From Chara braunii (Eukaryota; Streptophyta; Charophyceae; Charales; Characeae): a stretch of DNA of 46,441 nucleotides. Location of the stretch: NCBI GenBank assembly GCA_003427395.1, contig BFEA01000041.1, positions 1,490,879 through 1,537,319 of the forward strand. Direction: 5' to 3'. The notes beneath the pieces were generated by a model. It was not told where the DNA came from and searched no databases. It worked only from the letters and a program-made list of their open reading frames with translations. A program made the translations under genes and the position numbers. Each line of letters opens with the position of its first letter. The first letter of the stretch is position 1. Shown piece by piece: positions 33,340 through 45,119 of this stretch.

Positions 33340-34050
33340 TTTTGGACGATGCTATACCTTGACTCAGGAATGAATCTTCCGCTACAACATGGAAAGGTGC
33401 ATGCTGTAGTTAATGTAATTTTTGTCTTGTGTGCATGTGTTTCCATCCAAATTTATGTCAACTTAACCCATTACACGCTTGTATTCAACCCCTGAAGGGC
33501 GTCTTCCACGCGGATTCCAGTCCCGGGTGTGGTTGCCAACAATGCACCAAAGCAAAACAAAACAACGTGCGATGGTATATTCCCTCAGCTTCAAGCTTGT
33601 ACAGTGTTTGAGCTCATGGCCATGTTCAAAACGTTTGCCTCCCCTTCAAGAAAATCAGTTATGGGCCCCGCACAAGGATGATGCACATAGATCGAGAAGT
33701 GGCCCATTTCAAAAAAGAAAAAGAAAACAGAAGTCGTTCTTAAAAAAAAACAAAAAAAAACAATTGGGGCCTCACTCCACCACTCACCAAATCTGCAAAC
33801 TGAGAACGAATCTTCCGTTGCAACATGGACAGACGCACCACCACGAAAAACAAAAACCAGAAGTGGCCCTTAAACCGGTTGTGTGTCTGGGGCCTCGCGA
33901 CACCGCTCACCAAAGGCGCAAAATGGGAACGACTCTTCCAGTGCAACATGAACAGATGCACCGCGAGCTTAATCTTGTTCCTTGGTTCATGTGTCTTTCT
34001 GTCCACCTGCTATGCACTTGTATTTCAACAAACCCTTTAACCACCAGTAC
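33340..34050. repeat. Diverged direct duplications
   Basis: A block containing GAATCTTCCG-T-CAACATGGA-A-G-GCA recurs at 33371-33402, 33808-33840 and 33925-33960. The first and third are followed by similar stretches: GCATGTGTTTCCATCC and CATGTGTCTTTCTGTCC, then TGTATTC/TGTATTTCAAC near 33480 and 34020. Confidence 0.55.
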
Positions 34051-35865
34051 TTGGCCCGGCTATCGGCCATGGACAAAAATAGAGTAGAAACGTTTCTAGT
34101 TGGATGAATTTGGGCGCTCCTGTAGTGGCCTGTACGATTCCTAAAATTCTGGCTTGTTAACAGGCACAATTTTAGGAAGCACTGGTGGTTTAAGAGGCCA
34201 AGAAAAAAAAACTATGCGCGGGAAACGAAATGTCGCGGGTGAAATGAGGGGTCCGGATCAGTGTGCCAAATTGGACTGGTCCTTGCACCTTAACTAGATT
34301 GTCAGGTCTAGAGAAAACCAACTAGCCTGAGAACAATAACAAAAAGATAGTGCACTTTCCAATACTGGGCCAAATACTTTTTGCTGGCTCTTATCCACCC
34401 TGGGATGGTGTCGTGGAATATAAAGTAGCTTCTTAAAAAGGAAAAGAAATGGCGGAGCCCTCAAATGCTAAACGGACAGAAAAACGTTAAAAAACCCCTT
34501 CACAACAACAGAAGGATGATAACATATTGATATGATCTGGCAGGTTGGGCTTATCTGCAGTGTTTGGCTGTTCCTTCCAAAGGCCAGTGCAATACACTTA
34601 GGGTTGGGCTGGACTATGCACGAAACCTGAAAAAATTAGTGCATCTTCACACAGAAGGTGACAAGATACAGCCCCGCTATTCAGAGTGCTGTATCTAACT
34701 GTTCACCCCTTCTACGCGACGATGGCCTCACCACTTTCCATGTCCGATGGGATTAGCGTGGTAAGGTCCTTAGGTAACAGACAGACCCACTAAGTTGGAA
34801 CTCCATCCATTGAAGGAAGTGCTTATGTGAGTGAAATTACAGTCCAGTTGCCGCCACCCCTGAGGGCTGGCCAGACAATCTATTCTCCTCTGTGCTAAGG
34901 CTACTCTCTTCACCCAATAGAATGCCTGGTCATCACCGTTGTATCGTCAGACTGTACATATACTGAAAATACGGCTATCATGACCGGCCGTTCTCTTCGG
35001 GTGAAGATGGTGGCGCATTCATGGGCATCGATATGTCTGCCTTGTCATGCAAGCAGCTCCAGTGCATCAGTTCTTTACTGGAGGTCACCCCTGAGAGCTG
35101 GTCACACCCTTCATGCTCTGCTGCATCAACATCAGTGCAAACATTGGCATGGATATTGGAACAACATCCACACAGAAGAGAAAGGATGCGCTTACCAGAT
35201 TCTATTTGGCCTTCTTTTGTAACTCTGCCCCTATTTTGCTCATCCCTGTTCGATGAACACCTCCAGACTAGTGTCTGGAAAAATGGATGTGCTCTACAAT
35301 TCTGTTTTTCGCCTCCTTGTTCCCTGCTCTACTTTGCTCATTCTTGCTTGCCCTGTGCTCATCTTCAAACCAGTGTACATCCTCGCAACAGATCAAGCAC
35401 GGGTACCATGCCAGCGTGTTCAACAGGCATATAACCCCCCAGGGAGAGAATACTGAGAGATACGTGTAGAGCTACGTTCTTCCCCCAAACGTACCGCCCA
35501 GTTGCAAAAAAGAAGAAAAACAGTGGGCATCCTTGTTTTCGTTTCAAGTCTGTTGACCACTGCGTGGTTTATGCTGGATCCTCAAGAGCATTTAATAACG
35601 AATGCGTCAGTGCGGACGATCAGCAGGGCGTCGGAAATCGTATGTGCCAGGACATTGAGGAAACCAAGCCAGTGAGGCCACCAGTACATCACTTGGCACT
35701 TGCAGTTTTTTTGCGAGTGCAACTTCAAGTTCCAGCTGCAGGTTCCAGTTGCAGGTCCCAGCTTCACATTCCCATACAGGACGAGCCACATCTGTGATCT
35801 GTTGGGGGAAAAATCAGTTCCTTGGTTCTGAGTTCACAACTTGGTCGGTTGTGCAGTTTAGTTTC

Positions 35866-35922
<57 letters not shown>

Positions 35923-36588
35923 GAAAAAACATCGACAACGGGTGTAGAAGGTGCTGATATGAGCAGCCACCCATTCTACAGATCCTGCTATTAGATGGCT
36001 CTGTTGAGTCTGCTCCATTTGCGGGGAGTGGCACCTGCTGGAAACCAGGTAGGATGATGGTTGTTTAGTGTACAATGGACGATGAAGGCGTTGGGCACGA
36101 TTCAAGAAAAATGTGGTCGTTTATTCAGGTACACAGTGAGAGAAAGTTCTTCCTAGAGCGATTTTGTGAATGTTGCAGCTTGAGAATAACATTCAATAAC
36201 TAGTGTATTCATCAGAAACTTTTTTCATCTGCTAACTATAAAATCTAGACATTTATCTCTCTCTGAGTTGTACGTGATCTTGAGAATAACTCCTTTGGAC
36301 CATTTTTTGATTTAGGCGTGTCATCTTTTCTTTTTTTGGGTCTTTTTTTTAAAGGTTTTATTTTTTTAATCTTCTTTTCTTTTCATGTAAAAGCCCAGGT
36401 TGTTGTAGAGGCTAGCCACCAGGCATATATGACAGTCCCTTCAGCAGTTGGCCATTTGATCATCCAGATGATTTTCTATACAGCCCACCTATGAGACTCC
36501 CTCCCACCCTTACTCGTCATTACTGTCGTGGCGCTAGGCGTTGCGTAGGGGCCATGCTAAACTTCTCTGTATTGTTTCGATTTTACAG
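34051..36588. other. Intergenic or intronic, unassigned
   Basis: GC content is higher than in the MITE nest. It holds a diverged ~100 bp direct pair (about 35197-35282 and 35298-35385; blocks CTTTGCTCAT/TTTTGCTCAT and CCAGACTAGTGT/CCAGTGTACATCC) and a pure (GT)n tract at 35871-35919. No gene recognised. Confidence 0.4.
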
Positions 36589-36775
36589 GTTCAAATTTCA
36601 AACAAAACGAGTACAATGGTCCTGGTGTTTCAGGAAACCAGAGGAGATCATTTTGGAGAACACCTTGGCGCAACACAGGCAGCTAATACATTTGGGGGAA
36701 GATGGTCGCATGAACTTGGCCTCTACGATTGCACCACGCTCACAGATAAGCACAATTACAGTCACCCGTGCAGTG
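36589..36775 (+). other. Weak internal-exon candidate
   Basis: A T-rich stretch ending TTTTACAG (36581-36588) precedes a 187 nt open stretch that ends before GTTAAG, a fair donor. The frame reads with non-repetitive composition (for example FQETRGDHFGEHLG and WSHELGLYDC). I do not recognise the protein and have found no partner exons, so this could be chance. Confidence 0.15.
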
Positions 36776-38606
36776 GTTAAGGCGATTCCTAGATCAAATT
36801 TCTAAATATGGGCATGTGTCCTGCAGGCAGACCACATGCATGTGCAAACAGCATACAACCACGGAGCCTTATTCACACACACAGAATGCCACAGTTCCTT
36901 GATTCGGGCACTTACCTTGGCTTTCACAAACAAGAAGGTTAGGCGGGTGTAGGGCCGTTGTCTGCGAGCGCAGCTTCAAAGTTCAATTTCAGCTTCATGT
37001 TCACCAAATCCTGCCGATACAGTGCTCCTCCTCCCTCTTCTCTACAGCACCTGATCCTGGACAATCATTTCCATCGCTTGTAAGATTTTCCTGGTGGCAC
37101 AGCCACTTCTTCGGATTCCTATTCGACAACCTTTTCAGACCAGACCACACCATGCTTGCAAACGCCACCGAGGTCAGCAAGCACCATGTAACACTTGGCC
37201 ATGCATGCAATCCACCGCAATCACCCTCCCTTGTATCTTCTCCAGTTCCCTAGCGATATCTTCTTCACACGGGCTCAAGCCTCCAGGGTACGTACCGCTT
37301 CCCTCTCTGCAAGAGAGACCATGATAACTCGTCAGCATCATTCCAACCACCAAGAAGCAGTAATTCATACCTCATCTTCCTTCATAATTGGTTGCTTCTA
37401 AACTCAGTGAAGTGCACCTTCTGTCACTCATATGCAAGGCATGAGGCCCTCGGCCAAGGTCGGAAAGGGCCTGCGCCCGCTGGAAACTGTCTGCGCCCGC
37501 TGGAAACTGTCTGCGACCGCCGTAAGTGAAGGCGGGACTGAAAAATTCGATAGACCTATTTTGAGGGGATGCGAGCAGAAAGGGCCTTGTGGGTTGGTTG
37601 CTGCGCGCAGCATGTAAAGGGCCTCGTGGGTTGGTTGCTGCACGCAGCATGTCCAACCGGCCGGTAGGCCCGATCGGTTGAAGCTGCTGCGCCCAGCAAA
37701 GATGCTGAGGCCCACCGTACTTACAGTTGAGCCCCAGGCACATTCTGGAAGGGCCCTGGATGCGCTATTGGGACAGATGCTGAGCGTCCAGAGCCTGCCT
37801 CACCCAGACAACCAATGCACAAAAGGAAGTGAGGGCACTCATTTCTCAACATTCTGGCTGGCTGGATGGCGGCAGCACTGCTGGAGTACTGGCTTGCTGC
37901 ACGAAAGTCGGGCACAGTGCGGAAGGGTGCTGGCGTGGCCCGGGGAAGAAACTGTGTGGGTGCAGCCTGAGCGCAGCAGCCATAGCCGGGCTGCTGGTGC
38001 CATAGCCTGGGAGGTTGAGCGGAGGTCCTTGGGGGAGGGACAGTGTGGGGAAGATGAGGGATGAGTGATGCATGTTGAGTGGGCCGCTACAGGCGGAGTC
38101 TTCATTCGCCCTCGGGCTGCTGAACTTCATGATGAAGACCTGTTGTTGTCATTTTAGAGTCTAAGGTTGATAGGTGCTCTCTGATGGTAATCTGGGAGCG
38201 GAGCACCATTTGGGAGAGCGACACTGTGCACATTGATGTTGGCGGCGAGAAGAGGGCATTCATTGTCAATCGACTTCGGTGTTCTGCTCTTCCTTATTTG
38301 GTGTATTTCGTGGTGCAATCTGCTTTCAGTTTGTGCACATGGTTATCTGGATTTCTATGGAATGATGCAATTTGGCTCCCGTCATTCGCATTGCTCATTT
38401 TCCATGCACATAACTCATAACTCAATGCATGCTGACACAAGGACTACTCAATTGAGCTCCGGGCCTAATTGTGGTCATATCTGGTCCTAATTGCAGTCAG
38501 ATACGTCCAGGAAACCCGGAATGTGTCATGGGCGTCCGACTTTGAAGGAAAAGCAAAAGAAAGTCTGTCACTCCATTACACACTGTTGCCATGTGAAATG
38601 AACTTC
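36776..38606. other. Unassigned with small tandem pairs
   Basis: Two copies of GCGCCCGCTGGAAACTGTCT (22 bp period, about 37468-37511). Two copies of a ~38 bp block GGGCCT-GTGGGTTGGTTGCTG (about 37580-37653). Short open frames only. Confidence 0.4.
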
Positions 38607-38762
38607 GAGCTGGTGGAATTCAGCAATGCATGAGAGTCACAGTCTGATACAGGAGGTTGAGCTGGTGGAATTCAGCAATGCATGAGAGTCACAGTCTGAT
38701 ACAGAAGGTTGAGCTGGTGGAATTCAGCAATGCATGAGAGTCACAGTCTGATACAGGAGGTT
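38607..38762. repeat. Three near-identical 52 bp tandem units
   Basis: Units start GAGCTGGTGGAATTCAGC at 38607, 38659 and 38711 and differ by about one base. A recent local triplication just upstream of the retroelement gag remnant. Each unit has two GATC-free palindromes, GAATTC and TGCATGA/ATGCAT-like. Confidence 0.92.
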
Positions 38763-38798
38763 ATCTGACCACAACGCACCGGGTCTTGCACTGCCCCG

Positions 38799-39720
38799 TA
38801 AGGAGGATGCTATATTCACTAGCTCGGCCCCCACAGAAACACGACAGACGCAAACCGGACCCCTAATGCCACTAGACGAATGCATGGCCAAGGTAGCTCG
38901 AGAGAAACAGGCAATGGCGAACAGAAAATAAAAGTTGCTGGAGTAGATGGAGAAGCTGGAGGGGGCAGAGACAAAGTTAGACCAGAAAACAAAAGTTCTC
39001 ACAAACCAAAAATTCGCATCTTCCAATGTAAAGACTCAGCTAACCGCTAAAGAAACTCCTGACCCAATGATAGTTGTCGTTGTAACAGTGGACACTGATA
39101 GCAGTCCAGAGGAGGCACTGGCCCTGATTGCAGATCTCAAGAAAGTGCAGGCGGCATATCAAGAAAAGGCGAATGGCACCCTCCAAGCAATAGGCCAAGG
39201 GCTAGAGAATGAGATAAACCAACCTGCCGGGAGCATGAAGAACTCCATCCTTCGAACTGTTGGGGAAGAACAGTATAAGTTTAGGAGTGGAGATGGAGAG
39301 GGTGACAGTTGAGGTGAAGGTAATTTCAACAGCAATGGAAATGGAGATAGAAAGCACCCGAGGGGAGAAGATGGGTAAAGACCCCAAGACTGGCCATGCT
39401 ACAGGGACCGCGTTCCAATGACGCTACCTGACTCCTACTTTGGCAAAGAGGAAGAGGATATCGTCAGATGGGTAGCAGAAATCAGAACCATTATGATTGT
39501 TCAGCGCGCACCTAACAGAGGATCACGTGGTGATAGCTACAATGAGTCCGAAGCGTGATGCGAAGGCCTGGGTGATGAGTCCGGTGCACGCTGTTGGATA
39601 CGAGTCCCGCACCGACAAGTATTATGAAACGCTGCCCTTGGGCGAGTTTCTTGAAGGACACTTGATTGATGTAGGGACAAGAGTAAGGGGATGAAAGCAG
39701 GAGAAAATCATGAGCATCCA
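38799..39720 (+). pseudogene. gag remnant
   Basis: An N-terminal charged coiled-coil-like part (MEKLEGAETKL... near 38947) leads to a block like YFGKEEEDIVRWVAEI (39435-39485). After a frame change comes IATMSPKRDAKAWV then TLPLGEFLEGHL (39530-39680). This resembles the retrotransposon gag pattern F-G-x-D/W-x-x-x-I ... S-L-x-x-A-x-W ... W/F-x-x-F. Stops interrupt the N-terminal part. No CCHC zinc knuckle was found downstream. Confidence 0.65.
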
Positions 39721-41198
39721 TCGTCCCCCCTTATGTAGAGTTGATGCACTCACTAGGACAATGAATTACTTTGACTGCAGTAACTAGGGCATGGAGTGAT
39801 CGATGACCAAGCCTTGTGACAGTTAGCCCAGGCCATGGTCCAGGCAATGAGGAACAACTTAGCTCCAAACCTCCAGGAGCAAGGGATGACCCACCAGCGC
39901 AGGTTGACCTTCCATCTATTGTAAGCTGGAGAAAGAAGGGATGTGGGAGGATAAGAAGATCATTAAGAACGTAGCAATGAAAGGCCACATATTTGTCATC
40001 TTAGACAGGTGGAGAGGTCGAGTCAGTGCCCTATGAAGAGAGAGAGAGAGAGATGGATTGCAATTGCGCGTATCTGGGAGGGAGCTACACAGCTCTTGCG
40101 GCCCAAAAGGGGGGGTCCCGGTTAACCACTTGTGCCCCAATGAGGTGGTGGAAGGAGATTCTCACCACAGAACAGGAGCGGCAGAAGTCGGCATCTACCA
40201 GCGAAGGTGTGGCTGGCAATTTCCCCACAGCAAGGAGGTGGAATTTCCACCTCGTGACCCAAGAAGGTATCCACCACAACCCAGGGATGGAGCAAGGAGA
40301 GCTCTGGAAGCACATGAACTTGTTAGAGTCGCAATGGCAATAGCGCAGGGACTTTCGCTAGCGCTTGAAGTTCGGCAAGAAGGGTCGCACCATTCCCTAC
40401 GGCCCCCAGTGGCAGCAGCAGCGGCAGATATAACAGCCGCCAAAAGAGAATAGCACATATCAGTTTCGACGGCTTCTACTGGGCCGCGAGTGCGAGTAGC
40501 AGTGTGCAGCCGGAGGAGGCACTCGCTGGCCTCTGACGCAGAGGTTGCCTCAACCACCTGCTCAGATAGTGGCTCAAAGATCACTTGTTCTAGAGTCTCC
40601 AGGACTGGTTCCCTTAAAGGTGTTGGCAAGAAACTAATCACTCTTCAGGCTGAGATGAAGAAGAAGACAGGAACATTAGTTATAGCCATATTTGCGGCTC
40701 ACGTGTGTGGTGCGGTGTGGTGGCCCACACAGTGTGCGGATCGCTGATGCCCTCGCACCGCGCGCGCAGGTGCAATGTGCAACGCTGCATGGAAATGCAC
40801 CTTGTATGCATACACAAGTTCAAGGTGTTTTTTTCCCTTTTTTTGCTATGTGAGTGTGTGCATGTGTGGGAGAGAGCCAGAGAGAGAACAAGAAAGGCAC
40901 TGCCAAAGAGACGAAGAACTCACGGATTTCAAAAACGAAAAAAAGAAGAAGAAAGAACAGTCGAAACCCTCATCATGACTCCTGAAAGGTCAGGCTCATA
41001 GGTTGAAGTGATTCCAAAAGATTCCAAAGAGAAGGATAACAGCTGCTTCAAGAGCTCTGCAATTCCTGAAGTGGCGGCCACGGGTCTCTCCCTTTGCGAA
41101 AGTATAGTCATGATCAGGGTGTGTCACATACCCCGATGGTGAAACAAAATTGAACGCCCAGCAATACCAACGTCAGTAGTACCGTGAGAAATTGCAGG
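39721..41198. other. gag-to-protease spacer of the retroelement, mostly unrecognised
   Basis: Fragments between 39800 and 40640 are probably gag C-terminal or linker sequence in shifting frames (for example a 131-codon frame at 40058-40453), but no motif is convincing. 40700-40990 is GT- and GA-rich. Confidence 0.35.
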
Positions 41199-41348
41199 TG
41201 TCCAGAGCACAAAGCACCCTCAGGGCACACTCACACTCGGACGTCTTGGAATCTTGTGGACGTGATTGCAGTCAGATGCATCCAGAGCACAAAGCACCCT
41301 CAGGGCACACTCACACTAGGACGTCTTGGACTCATCTGTGGACGTGAT
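41199..41348. repeat. Tandem pair of ~80 bp
   Basis: The block CCAGAGCACAAAGCACCC followed by TCAGGGCACACTCACACT-GGACGTCTTGGA occurs at 41200 and 41280 with few differences. Confidence 0.88.
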
Positions 41349-41758
41349 AACGGACCAGAAAGATAGCTTGCATACATACAGATACCGGAATAGAGAGGTA
41401 AAGGCGGCTCGATTTGTGAAAAATCTGCTATTATTAGCAAAAAACAAAAGACGACGCGCAAAGTAAAACGGGACTGTCAGATCTACTCAATGCAACAACA
41501 CACGCCACACTCATAAATGAATGTATCATGTGCGAAAGATCATTTGTATACAATCAAATTGAATCAATGTGATGCAGCACCCGTAGAACACACACACACA
41601 TATTTTTTGGAGACGCTGCTGAGTGCCAACCCAATTTCTTTCTCCTTCGTCAACTTGCATTTTATGCAGGGCAGGGTGGTGTGTGCTAACATCCCACCTC
41701 TCCCTCGTTTCTCCTTTGTCCCTATTTTTGGTTGTGTGCCGACATGCGCCGCATGCGT

Positions 41759-41880
41759 GCTGATGTGCGCACGAGATGTGCTGCAAGTATGGTTATAGCA
41801 GACGCTGAAATTAGTCAGTGCTGATGTGCGCACGAGATGTGCTGCAAGTATGGTTATAGCAGACGTTGAAATTAGTCAGG
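41759..41880. repeat. Perfect-to-near-perfect 61 bp tandem pair
   Basis: TGCTGATGTGCGCACGAGAT through GAAATTAGTCAG is repeated at 41759 and 41820 with a single base change. A recent duplication. Confidence 0.9.
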
Positions 41881-42084
41881 TGGGCTTCCGGTTGATATCA
41901 CGATGCTTGTGGGCTGGGCTTCATCCAGGTTGGTGTCTGTCTGAATTCCCACTGAGGGGTCGACTGGGGCGTGAGTCTGGGGAAGGGCTTCTAGGTAGGG
42001 TGTCATCTGAGGCAAGAGGGGGAGGGTTGTCGCATTGATGTAGAAGGGTGGCTTAGCCACCCATAGAATCTGCACGATGTGATA

Positions 42085-42425
42085 CAGGGGGGGGGAAACC
42101 GTGTATATCCGCGACCCCTCCTGTATCCGGGTCGTCCCTCGAGATTCGGGGTGTCCCTATGGTAGCGCCCAGGGGGAAGTGTCTACGACCCCTCGGAAGG
42201 CGCGGGTTGGTGTAGGTCTAGGTCTAGATAGAGAGGTCTGGGTCGCACCGCTGTAGACCTCGACTTGAGATAAAGATTAGGATATAACAGGTCACGAATG
42301 ACAACCCTTGGGGTTGTCACAAGCCATCCGATCCCCTCACTGGTTGAGTACGGCGCCAGTCACCTCCCGAGGACTTTATCCACCCTCTACCACGACATGG
42401 ACCTGTTTTTTTAATTAAAAAGAAT
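42085..42425. other. Unassigned GC-rich insert before the protease
   Basis: A G-run, then GACCCCTC- and GGTCGT-containing sequence unlike the flanking pol remnant, ending near a TTTTTTTAATTAAAAA stretch. Possibly a separate insertion; no termini or target duplication identified. Confidence 0.35.
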
Positions 42426-42429
42426 GAGT

Positions 42430-42755
42430 AGACCTAGAATAGGTGCATTGGTAGATAGTCGGTCAACAAGGAGTTTCATTTCTCGTAAAGCAATCAAGAA
42501 GTTCCACGTGGGAATTGAAGTGCGAATTCTGGAAGAGCTCACATCCTCAAGGATGGTGAAAGTAAGCCAATCAGCGTTAGTCAATACATAGAGGGCATCA
42601 AAGGATACATATTACTTACAGTTGAAGTGTACAGGGAAGACATAAAAGGTATTGCACTCTCAGAGCCTCTTGGTGAAAGAGTCTTTTATATGCTGCTGGG
42701 CACAGATTCAGAAAGGTATTGCACTGTCGAAGGATCTTAGTGAAAGAGAGTCTTT
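42430..42755 (+). pseudogene. Retropepsin remnant, copy 1
   Basis: The frame reads GALVDSRSTRSFISRKAI, the retroviral-type aspartic protease active-site region. The usual D-S-G is D-S-R, so the invariant glycine is lost. It continues to a stop after ALVNT. The segment from 42454 is repeated from 42756. Confidence 0.75.
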
Positions 42756-43005
42756 GATAGTCGGTCGACAAGGAGTTACATTTCACGTAGAGCAATCAAG
42801 AAGTTAGACGTGGGAATGGAAGTGCAAATTCTGGATGAGCTCATATCCTCAAGGATGGTGAAAGTAAGCCAATCAGCATTAGTCAATACATATAGCGCAT
42901 CAAAGGATACGTACAACTTACGGTTGAAGTGTAGAGGGAAGACAAAAAATGTATTGCACTCTCGGAGAGACTTTGATATGGTGGTGGGCACAAATTCGGA
43001 AAAAT
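42756..43005 (+). pseudogene. Retropepsin remnant, copy 2
   Basis: A direct duplicate of copy 1 at a 302 bp offset. It reads DSRSTRSYISRRAIKK and later DFDMVVGTNS, the C-terminal hydrophobic-GT region of retropepsins. It shares the Gly-to-Arg loss, so that change predates the duplication. Copy 2 stays open for longer (65 codons, 42810-43007). Confidence 0.75.
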
Positions 43006-43269
43006 GACCAAAGCAGAGCTGAAGTTGGGAGAGCAAGAATGTTGGCTACCAAGCCGAGAGGGGAACAAGAGAAAAAACTCGCCTGATACACGAGTCAGGG
43101 CAGAGATCCTCACTTTCCGTGTGTTGCACGAGTGGCCCTACATTTTCAAGGCATATAGTGACGAAACAGATGCTAGATAAGCCAGTGTTTCGTCCATTAC
43201 ACCAGAGAGACGATTGAAGGACAAGGAAGATAACCCAATAGAGGAAGTCGACAAGCCACCATCCCTATT

Positions 43270-43867
43270 CAAACCATTGTTAAAAGAGCTCTCGCTGATT
43301 TAGAAAAGGAACCCAAACGAGAAGTAGAAAGGAAAGTCAAAGTATCATACAGAGATAGACCAAGGGAGCAAGATCCGAATGGTCCAAATGCACAGGATGG
43401 CTCCACGGGAATAATGAGGAGCTGCACAAACACATAGACGAGTCGGTGGACAAGGGGTGGATCAAGCCAAGTTCATCAGCATATGTTGCACCCGTTCGAT
43501 TTGTCCCAAAGAAGGAGAACCACGACTATGTGTCCATTATAAAGGGTTCAATGCCATTACATATTGAAGACGCGTTGGACCAAGTGCAAGGATGTAAGCA
43601 CGTCTCGAAGATAGGGTATCATCCAATAGAAGTATCTAAAGAAGATCGACTCAAAATTGTTTTCCAAACAAGTTACAAACATTATGAATTTGATGTGATA
43701 CCTCTTGGACTGCCGAATGCCCCTATGACTTTCTACGTCTGTATGAACGATATGCTTAGAGACTAGCTTGACATTTTTTTGTAGTCTACCTCGATGACAT
43801 CTCAATGTCTTGTAAGACGTTAGAAAAATGCCAAGAGCACCTGCGGAAGGTCTTGTTTGAAGCTTAG
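43270..43867 (+). pseudogene. Reverse transcriptase remnant
   Basis: Upstream pieces in changing frames (LLKELS near 43275; MAPRE/ELHKHIDE near 43400) lead into DKGWIKPSSSAYVAPVRFVP (43449-43508). The R-x-C-I-D-Y-R-x-L-N block is deleted. VSKIGYHPIEV lacks the D-L-x-S catalytic segment. HYEFDVIPLGLPNAP follows, then a stop. After a frame change at a T run comes VVYLDDIS (43781-43804), the YxDD box, then a stop at 43865-43867. Confidence 0.88.
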
Positions 43868-43925
43868 AGAGTAAGTTTACAGTGAACTCAAAAAACTGTG
43901 AATGGCAAATGCTGTATTTCGGCAA

Positions 43926-44095
43926 TATGGATGTTCCTGGTAATCACTAATTCCTATGGATGTTCCTGGTAATCACTAGTTCCTATGGATATTCCTGGTA
44001 ATCACTAATTCCTATAAGAAAAATGTGTAGTCCTGGTGATCACTAATTCCTATAGGAAAAATGTGTAGTCCTGGTAATCACTAATTCCTATAGAA
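43926..44095. repeat. Tandem repeat CTGGTAATCACTAATTCCTA, five units
   Basis: Three ~31 bp units (ATGGATGTTCCTGGTAATCA...) are followed by two ~43 bp units that add AGAAAAATGTGTAGT. It lies between RT and RNase H remnants and must have expanded after the element died. Confidence 0.85.
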
Positions 44096-44192
44096 AAAAT
44101 TGTAGGGAACTTCACTACAATCGCAGTGCCACTACATAAAAAAAGAAACTTCGTCGCTACAGGACAAATAATGCACCTCATTGTTTCAAAAG

Positions 44193-44940
44193 TTGAAGCA
44201 AGCATTGATAGAGTACCCAGTCTTGAAAATTGCATACCCTTTCCTACTATTCGTCATGATAGGTACTCAGTATGGGATAGGGGTAGAACTACAACAGGAT
44301 GAAAAAAAAAATGTCGCCCTATAGAGTTAATATGATCCGAAAGCGAAGTAGCAGACTCGACCCACAAAAAGGAGCTATACACATTGTAAGGCGCATTGCA
44401 AACTTGGTGAAATCGACGTAGCACCGTGTTCGCGTTCGGAGGCGAACGCGAACATGTTCGCCCGAACGCGAACAAGCGCCAAAAACCCTCCGAACGCGAA
44501 CATAAAAAATATTAAATAATAAAAAAAAAAGTTCTCGAAAAAATCTGAAAAAAATGTATGTTATGTAAAATAATAATATAAGCAACTTTTGCAGTGGAGT
44601 CGTGTTCAAATTCGTAGCCAATCACGAGTTAAAAATCAAAAACCAAACAATAAATTTCTTCTTTTTTTTTTTTACGAAAAAAAAATTATGTTCGCCCGAA
44701 CATATTCGCGCGAACGTGAAGGGGCGCAAACACGTTCGCCGTGCTACGCAGGGTGAAATCATCTTCTCGATAGGCATATCAAGGTGTCCTCAAATCACGA
44801 GACCCTATGCTGGTTAAAGACGGAGTCTAGAATGTCGACAAGTTGGCCATATGGGCACAAAAGATTGATGAGTTCAACTTTGAGCTTAAACTAGTCAAGG
44901 GAAGCACAATGGGTCATAGATGCTTTGTCGAGAAGCCTGG
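44193..44940 (+). pseudogene. RNase H remnant, interrupted by a MITE
   Basis: The first part reads ALIEYPVLKIAYPF then TQYGIGVELQQDE (44193-44312), matching the P-x-L ... D-A-S-x-x-G-I-G-A-V-L-x-Q block but with the catalytic Asp lost. After the insertion at 44414-44751 the frame resumes with KLAIWAQKIDEFNFELKLVK (about 44845-44905) and a degraded D-A-L-S-R end. Confidence 0.75.
44414..44751 (-). mobile_element. MITE family A, full copy with target duplication
   Basis: Ends CGACGTAGCAC and GTGCTACGCAG (inverted, 9/11). GGTGAAAT(C) is present exactly on both sides (44406-44413/4 and 44752-44759/60). Its insertion splits the RNase H remnant. GTTCG/CGAAC palindromes fill both subtermini; the core (TTATGTAAAATAATAATATAAG, AAATTCGTAGCCAA) is in the middle. 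No ORF. The reference copy for this family in the window. Confidence 0.92.
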
Positions 44941-45119
44941 ACTGCTTTCGTGTAACCATTGACTTATCTAAGGGCAAGACAATAATTGTAGGGGAATATT
45001 AGGGATGTGTATGCAAAAGATAGCATCCTTAGGTTGAATATAAGAAAAGCCTCACGAATTGCGAAAGTATAGGATAGCCACTCGATTATTATTGCTCACA
45101 TTGACAGAGAAGATACACT

